Shown: positions 61,111 through 64,000 of the stretch, piece by piece
Position numbering within the stretch: the stretch's first letter is position 1
Layout: each line of letters starts with the position of its first letter
Origin: Bacillota bacterium
GTDB lineage: Bacteria; Bacillota; Clostridia; Oscillospirales; Ruminococcaceae
Direction: 5' to 3'
Assembly (NCBI GenBank): GCA_023433405.1
Contig: JAEZCT010000054.1
Location: 1-64,000, forward strand
DNA: 64,000 bases
The notes under the pieces: generated by a model
Databases searched by the model: none
What the model saw: the letters and a program-made list of their open reading frames with translations, nothing else
Told to the model about the DNA's origin: nothing
Translations under genes and position numbers: made by a program

Positions 61111-61137
61111 ATGCGCGAAATTAAGATCATTATGACG

Positions 61138-61167
61138 TTGTAATGATTTATGCAGGCGTGCTATAAT
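61138..61167 (+). promoter_or_regulatory. Promoter for the MATE gene
   Basis: TTGTAA (61138-61143), an 18-base spacer and TATAAT (61162-61167). The leader would be about 190 bases. Confidence 0.65.
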
Positions 61168-61213
61168 ATCAATATTCGTTTAATCATTATATTCATTAAC
61201 TTTAATAAAGAAA

Positions 61214-61258
61214 AGCCGGACGCAGGCATCAAATATCTCGGCACGCGGCTATTTTTAT
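61214..61258 (+). promoter_or_regulatory. Terminator-like hairpin in the MATE leader
   Basis: AGCCG (61214-61218) pairs with CGGCT (61246-61250), with an inner CG/CG step, and is followed by ATTTTTAT. It may attenuate the MATE transporter gene. The stem is short. Confidence 0.35.
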
Positions 61259-61366
61259 ACACTTTTCTTTCAGCAAGTGCGTTTAAAGTTAATTGCGTAT
61301 ACATTAAAATTGAGCCAATAATGATTACTTCTTCGTTAAGGCCTAGAAAGTGCAGGAAATTAACAA

Positions 61367-62731
61367 ATGCCGGGTAGAAACAATCTCAATGATATGACGA
61401 CAGGAAGTCCCACAAAACACATTGTTATCTTCGCAATTCCTTTACTCATCGGCAATATTCTTCAGCAGCTTTATAATCTCGTGGACAGCATCGTTGTTGG
61501 AAATTATGTTGGGAAAACCGCTCTGGCAGCGGTGGGCACCTCTTTCCCCATCATATTTTTATTTGTAGCGATGTTTATGGGCTTTGGTATCGGCGGAACT
61601 ATTATGATAGCGCAATTCTACGGCGCCGGAGACCACGAACGAGTCAAAAAGACCATAGACACCATGTATACCACCGCAATGATTGGCGTTATCCCGCTGA
61701 CTATTTTGGGTGTTTTGGGCAGCGGACTGTTACTACGGCTTATGAAGGTGCCCGCCGACACCTATGGCGACGCATACATCTATATCGTTATCATCTTCTT
61801 GGGTATGCTCCCTACAATAGGCTACAATGCCAATGCCGCGATATTGCAGGGACTAGGCGACAGCCGCTCTCCCCTTCTTTTTTTAGCGATTGCAACCGCC
61901 ATTAACATCGGCTTGGATCTGCTTTTTGTTCTTGTCTTTGGATGGGGTGTAGCCGGGGTTGCCATCGCAACCATTCTGGCACAGTTTTCTTCCTGGATTT
62001 TTGGTATATATTATATCAATCGAAAATATCCGCACCTGAATATCAACCCCTTTCATATTAGGTTTGACCGTCCGCTCTTTATTCAGGTGGTAAAGCTGGG
62101 AGTGCCCGCCGCAATTCAACAATCCATTTTCTCTATCGGCATTATGGTGATGCAGTCACTGGTGAACAGCTATGGTTCAGATTTTATGGCAGGCTATAAC
62201 GGGGCGTCCAAGATAGATGCCTTTGCCTTTATGCCTATTCAAAGCTTTGCAACCGCAGTCACTACCTTTGTTGGCCAAAACGTAGGCGCAGGGCGGTATG
62301 ACCGCGTACGGCAAGGAGCTAAGGCAGCCGTGTTAATGTCTGTTGTTTGTAGTATTGCAATTGGTATTATCTTGTTTTTTTCCGGGTCATACCTCATGCG
62401 CCTGTTTAGTCCGGAACAGCCGGTAATTGAGGCTGGAATTGCCTATTTGTATCGCATTTTACCCTTCTTCTCCCTGTTAAGCGGAATGTTTATCTTAAAT
62501 GGCGTTATGCGCGGTGCGGGCGAGATGTTAATCCCGGTATTATCCACCATGCTTTCTCTCTGGCTTATCCGCGTGCCAAGTGCATACCTGCTTGCCAACC
62601 ATTTTGGGCGGGATAATATGTTTTTCAGTTTCGCTATCGGCTGGATTTGTGGCTTTATCCTGTCGTTTAGCTATTATCTCAGTGGAAAATGGAAGAAAAA
62701 ATCAATTGCTGCTGCGGTTGAAGATAACTAA
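61367..62731 (+). CDS. MATE family efflux transporter
   Basis: A 454-residue transporter with 12 membrane helices, MOP superfamily. It has the MATE opening TKHIVIFAIPLLIGNILQQLYNLVDSIVVG and the mid-protein GAGRYDRVRQG repeat of the N-half FYGAGDHERVKK, showing the two-fold internal symmetry. It exports drugs or metabolites by sodium or proton antiport; the substrate is open. ATG 61367 follows AGGA by about 9 bases. It is alone, with its own promoter and a possible leader attenuator. Confidence 0.92.
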   Translation: MPGRNNLNDMTTGSPTKHIVIFAIPLLIGNILQQLYNLVDSIVVGNYVGKTALAAVGTSFPIIFLFVAMFMGFGIGGTIMIAQFYGAGDHERVKKTIDTMYTTAMIGVIPLTILGVLGSGLLLRLMKVPADTYGDAYIYIVIIFLGMLPTIGYNANAAILQGLGDSRSPLLFLAIATAINIGLDLLFVLVFGWGVAGVAIATILAQFSSWIFGIYYINRKYPHLNINPFHIRFDRPLFIQVVKLGVPAAIQQSIFSIGIMVMQSLVNSYGSDFMAGYNGASKIDAFAFMPIQSFATAVTTFVGQNVGAGRYDRVRQGAKAAVLMSVVCSIAIGIILFFSGSYLMRLFSPEQPVIEAGIAYLYRILPFFSLLSGMFILNGVMRGAGEMLIPVLSTMLSLWLIRVPSAYLLANHFGRDNMFFSFAIGWICGFILSFSYYLSGKWKKKSIAAAVEDN

Positions 62732-62817
62732 TCGCTTTTGCGGTTGTATATTTTCTGTTTTCTACGCATTTATGGGAATTTTACTTCGTTACGATTAAGA
62801 ATGTAGCTTCTTTCTTT

Positions 62818-62922
62818 TAATACTAATATCCGATTTAAAAGAGTATAAAATTCAAGTGAAAAGCTTTAATCTATGGGCTTTCACGCGGATTTTTATCGAC
62901 TCTTTTTGAGGAGATTAGTATA
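62818..62922 (+). repeat. 105-bp palindromic repeat, full copy C
   Basis: Same direction as copy A. Ends are TAATACTAATATCCGATT and GAGGAGATTAGTATA. The inner arms AGAGTATAAAATTCAAGTG and CACGCGGATTTTTATC pair around AAGCTTTAATCTATGGGC. Several differences from copy A occur in both arms so that pairing is kept (AAGTGAAAAG with CTTTCAC here, AAGTCAAAAT with ATTTTGAC in A). Confidence 0.85.
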
Positions 62923-62993
62923 ACGCACTCTATCATTCAATAGTACACGGGTTACCTCGCGTATTCCCTGCGAACGCATCCACAGATAATGCA

Positions 62994-63030
62994 AAACGTC
63001 TGCGCACAAAGACTTTGTGCGCAGACGTTT
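62994..63030. terminator. Terminator between MATE and pncB
   Basis: A perfect 18-bp inverted repeat (62994-63011 with 63013-63030). T residues follow on both sides. It starts directly beyond the pncB stop. Confidence 0.8.
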
Positions 63031-63031
63031 A

Positions 63032-64000
63032 TTAATATCTTGAGATAAAACTGGCTAACATCGCATTTTTTATATCCCACAAAGAAAACGAAAGATCCAC
63101 ATAGTAGCGGTGGGGGTATTCAAATCGTTTTACCTCATCCCATAGCAGCTCAACCTGCTCAAGGCAATAGGAACGCATTTCCTCCAATCGGGGAACCTGA
63201 TACACCAGTTTCCCTTTATCAAATATCTGTTTTAGCATCGGCTTTGCGCTAATATTTTGCAGGTATTTCTTCTTCCATGTTTCCACGGGATCAAAAATAG
63301 TCAAGCCGTTTTCTACGCTCAATTTTTCTCCGCGAATGGTGATATAATCGGCGACTGCAACGCCTGTATCATTGGAAAACAGCCTGTAAAGCTCTTTGAA
63401 ATGGGGGGTCGTTACCTTTTCAATGCTTTCGCTCACCTTAATTTTAGGCGTGTAGGAGCCGTCGTCATTTTGCACCGCAACCAGCTTATACACTCCGCCA
63501 AAAACGGGATCACTCTTTGATGTAATCAGGTTTTCCCCTACACCAAAGCTATCGACACACGCTCCCTGCAAAAACAGGTCGCGAATCAGGTATTCATCCA
63601 GTGCATTGGAGGCTGTAATTCCCACATCCGAATAACCCGCGGCATCCAACATCTTGCGCGCCTTCTTGGATAAGTAGGCAATATCTCCGCTGTCTATGCG
63701 TATCCCCTTGGGGCGATATCCAAGGGGGCGAAGAACCTCATCAAACACCCGAATGGCGTTTGGAATGCCGGATTTTAGCACGTTATAGGTATCAACCAGT
63801 AAAACACAGCTATCAGGGTAAACCTCCGCATAGCGCTTAAAGGCCTCATACTCGCTGTCAAACAGCTGTACCCAGCTGTGCGCCATGGTGCCGGAGGCTG
63901 GTATGGAATATATACGGTCGGCGATGGTACAGGCCGTTCCGTGGCAGCCGCCGATATAAGCTGCACGCGCGCCCAGAATAGCCGCATCGTTACTTTGCGC
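63032..64000 (-). CDS. pncB: Nicotinate phosphoribosyltransferase, N-terminus beyond window
   Basis: Partial gene; the coding frame is open to the window edge, giving 322 residues of the C-terminal part. It makes nicotinate mononucleotide from nicotinate and PRPP in NAD salvage. Visible segments include SNDAAILGARAAYIGGCHGT, the family motif SGTMAHSWVQLF with its histidine, RIDSGDIAYLSKKARK, and GVGENLITSKSDPVFGGVYKL. The ATG at 63886 is internal, not the start. Length and motifs fit the long clostridial NAPRT type. Confidence 0.93.
   Translation of the reverse strand, partial: AQSNDAAILGARAAYIGGCHGTACTIADRIYSIPASGTMAHSWVQLFDSEYEAFKRYAEVYPDSCVLLVDTYNVLKSGIPNAIRVFDEVLRPLGYRPKGIRIDSGDIAYLSKKARKMLDAAGYSDVGITASNALDEYLIRDLFLQGACVDSFGVGENLITSKSDPVFGGVYKLVAVQNDDGSYTPKIKVSESIEKVTTPHFKELYRLFSNDTGVAVADYITIRGEKLSVENGLTIFDPVETWKKKYLQNISAKPMLKQIFDKGKLVYQVPRLEEMRSYCLEQVELLWDEVKRFEYPHRYYVDLSFSLWDIKNAMLASFISRY

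Larger units (their letters stand above)
61044..61366. other. Gap between the lipase and MATE genes
   Basis: Holds the lipase terminator (61073-61110), a MATE promoter (61138-61167) and a long AT-rich leader with a terminator-like hairpin (61214-61258). A plus-strand frame at 61150-61377 overlaps the MATE start and has no family features. Confidence 0.5.
62732..63031. other. Gap between convergent MATE and pncB genes
   Basis: Holds full repeat copy C and the strong hairpin at 62994-63030. Nothing else is seen in it. Confidence 0.6.

Noticed and set aside
1..64000. CRISPR arrays, tRNA, rRNA, insertion sequences and prophage genes
   Set aside because: No regularly spaced repeats, no cloverleaf with a TTCGAATC-type arm and no transposase or phage structural gene were found by reading.

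Overview
The window reads as a chromosomal segment of a spore-forming, low-to-moderate GC Gram-positive anaerobe of the class Clostridia. Markers are CwlD, YabP, YabQ, a SpoVB-type flippase, HemZ, LL-diaminopimelate aminotransferase, Rex, and strong Shine-Dalgarno sites with many TTG and GTG starts. An Oscillospirales-like relative fits, but this is inference from gene content only. Most genes lie on the minus strand. Exceptions are one arm of the polyamine locus (about 9.6-17.5 kb), a short run to 20.7 kb, and the acn-icd-rex to MATE block (55-62.7 kb).

Layout: 0.4-4.5 kb holds an orphan tyrosine recombinase, radA, cwlD and a membrane protein. 4.6-17.5 kb is a divergent polyamine locus. Its minus arm runs aguA, aguB, an amidohydrolase, potD1; its plus arm runs a PII-like gene, potABC-potD2, an aldehyde dehydrogenase and patA. 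Together these encode import of polyamines and a full route agmatine -> N-carbamoylputrescine -> putrescine -> 4-aminobutanal -> GABA. 17.7-24 kb holds a DUF998 membrane protein, yggS, a degenerate ATPase-like protein, an rRNA methyltransferase, hpf and an amidohydrolase. 24.2-29.5 kb (minus) is the conserved sporulation/division/translation-quality cluster spoVB-mazG-hup-rqcP-yabP-yabQ-divIC-yabR. 29.8-38 kb (minus) is recJ-rel-dtd-MBL-hemZ-nucleoside kinase plus a small unknown gene. 38.5-40.4 kb is a padR-DUF1700-DUF4097 cassette. 40.6-46 kb is metF, a separate B12-reactivation protein, metH and an AI-2E transporter. 46-48.4 kb holds dapL and dapF. 48.5-54.8 kb holds gpsA, plsY, der, a DUF512 radical SAM protein, rpmF, yceD and a HAD phosphatase. 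55.2-59.3 kb (plus) is acn-icd-rex, the oxidative TCA arm next to its likely NADH-sensing regulator. The window ends with a small USP-like protein, a lysophospholipase, a MATE transporter and a truncated pncB.

The most unusual material is a family of about 105-bp imperfect palindromes. Three full copies (10.2, 38.2 and 62.8 kb) and at least three partial ones (1.7, 13.2 and 38.4 kb) are visible. Two partial copies supply the stop codons of radA and potC. Also notable are the atypical PII protein in the polyamine locus, a terminator placed just after the aguA promoter, a 56-bp palindrome before the aldehyde dehydrogenase gene, and a two-domain ATPase-like protein that has lost both P-loops.
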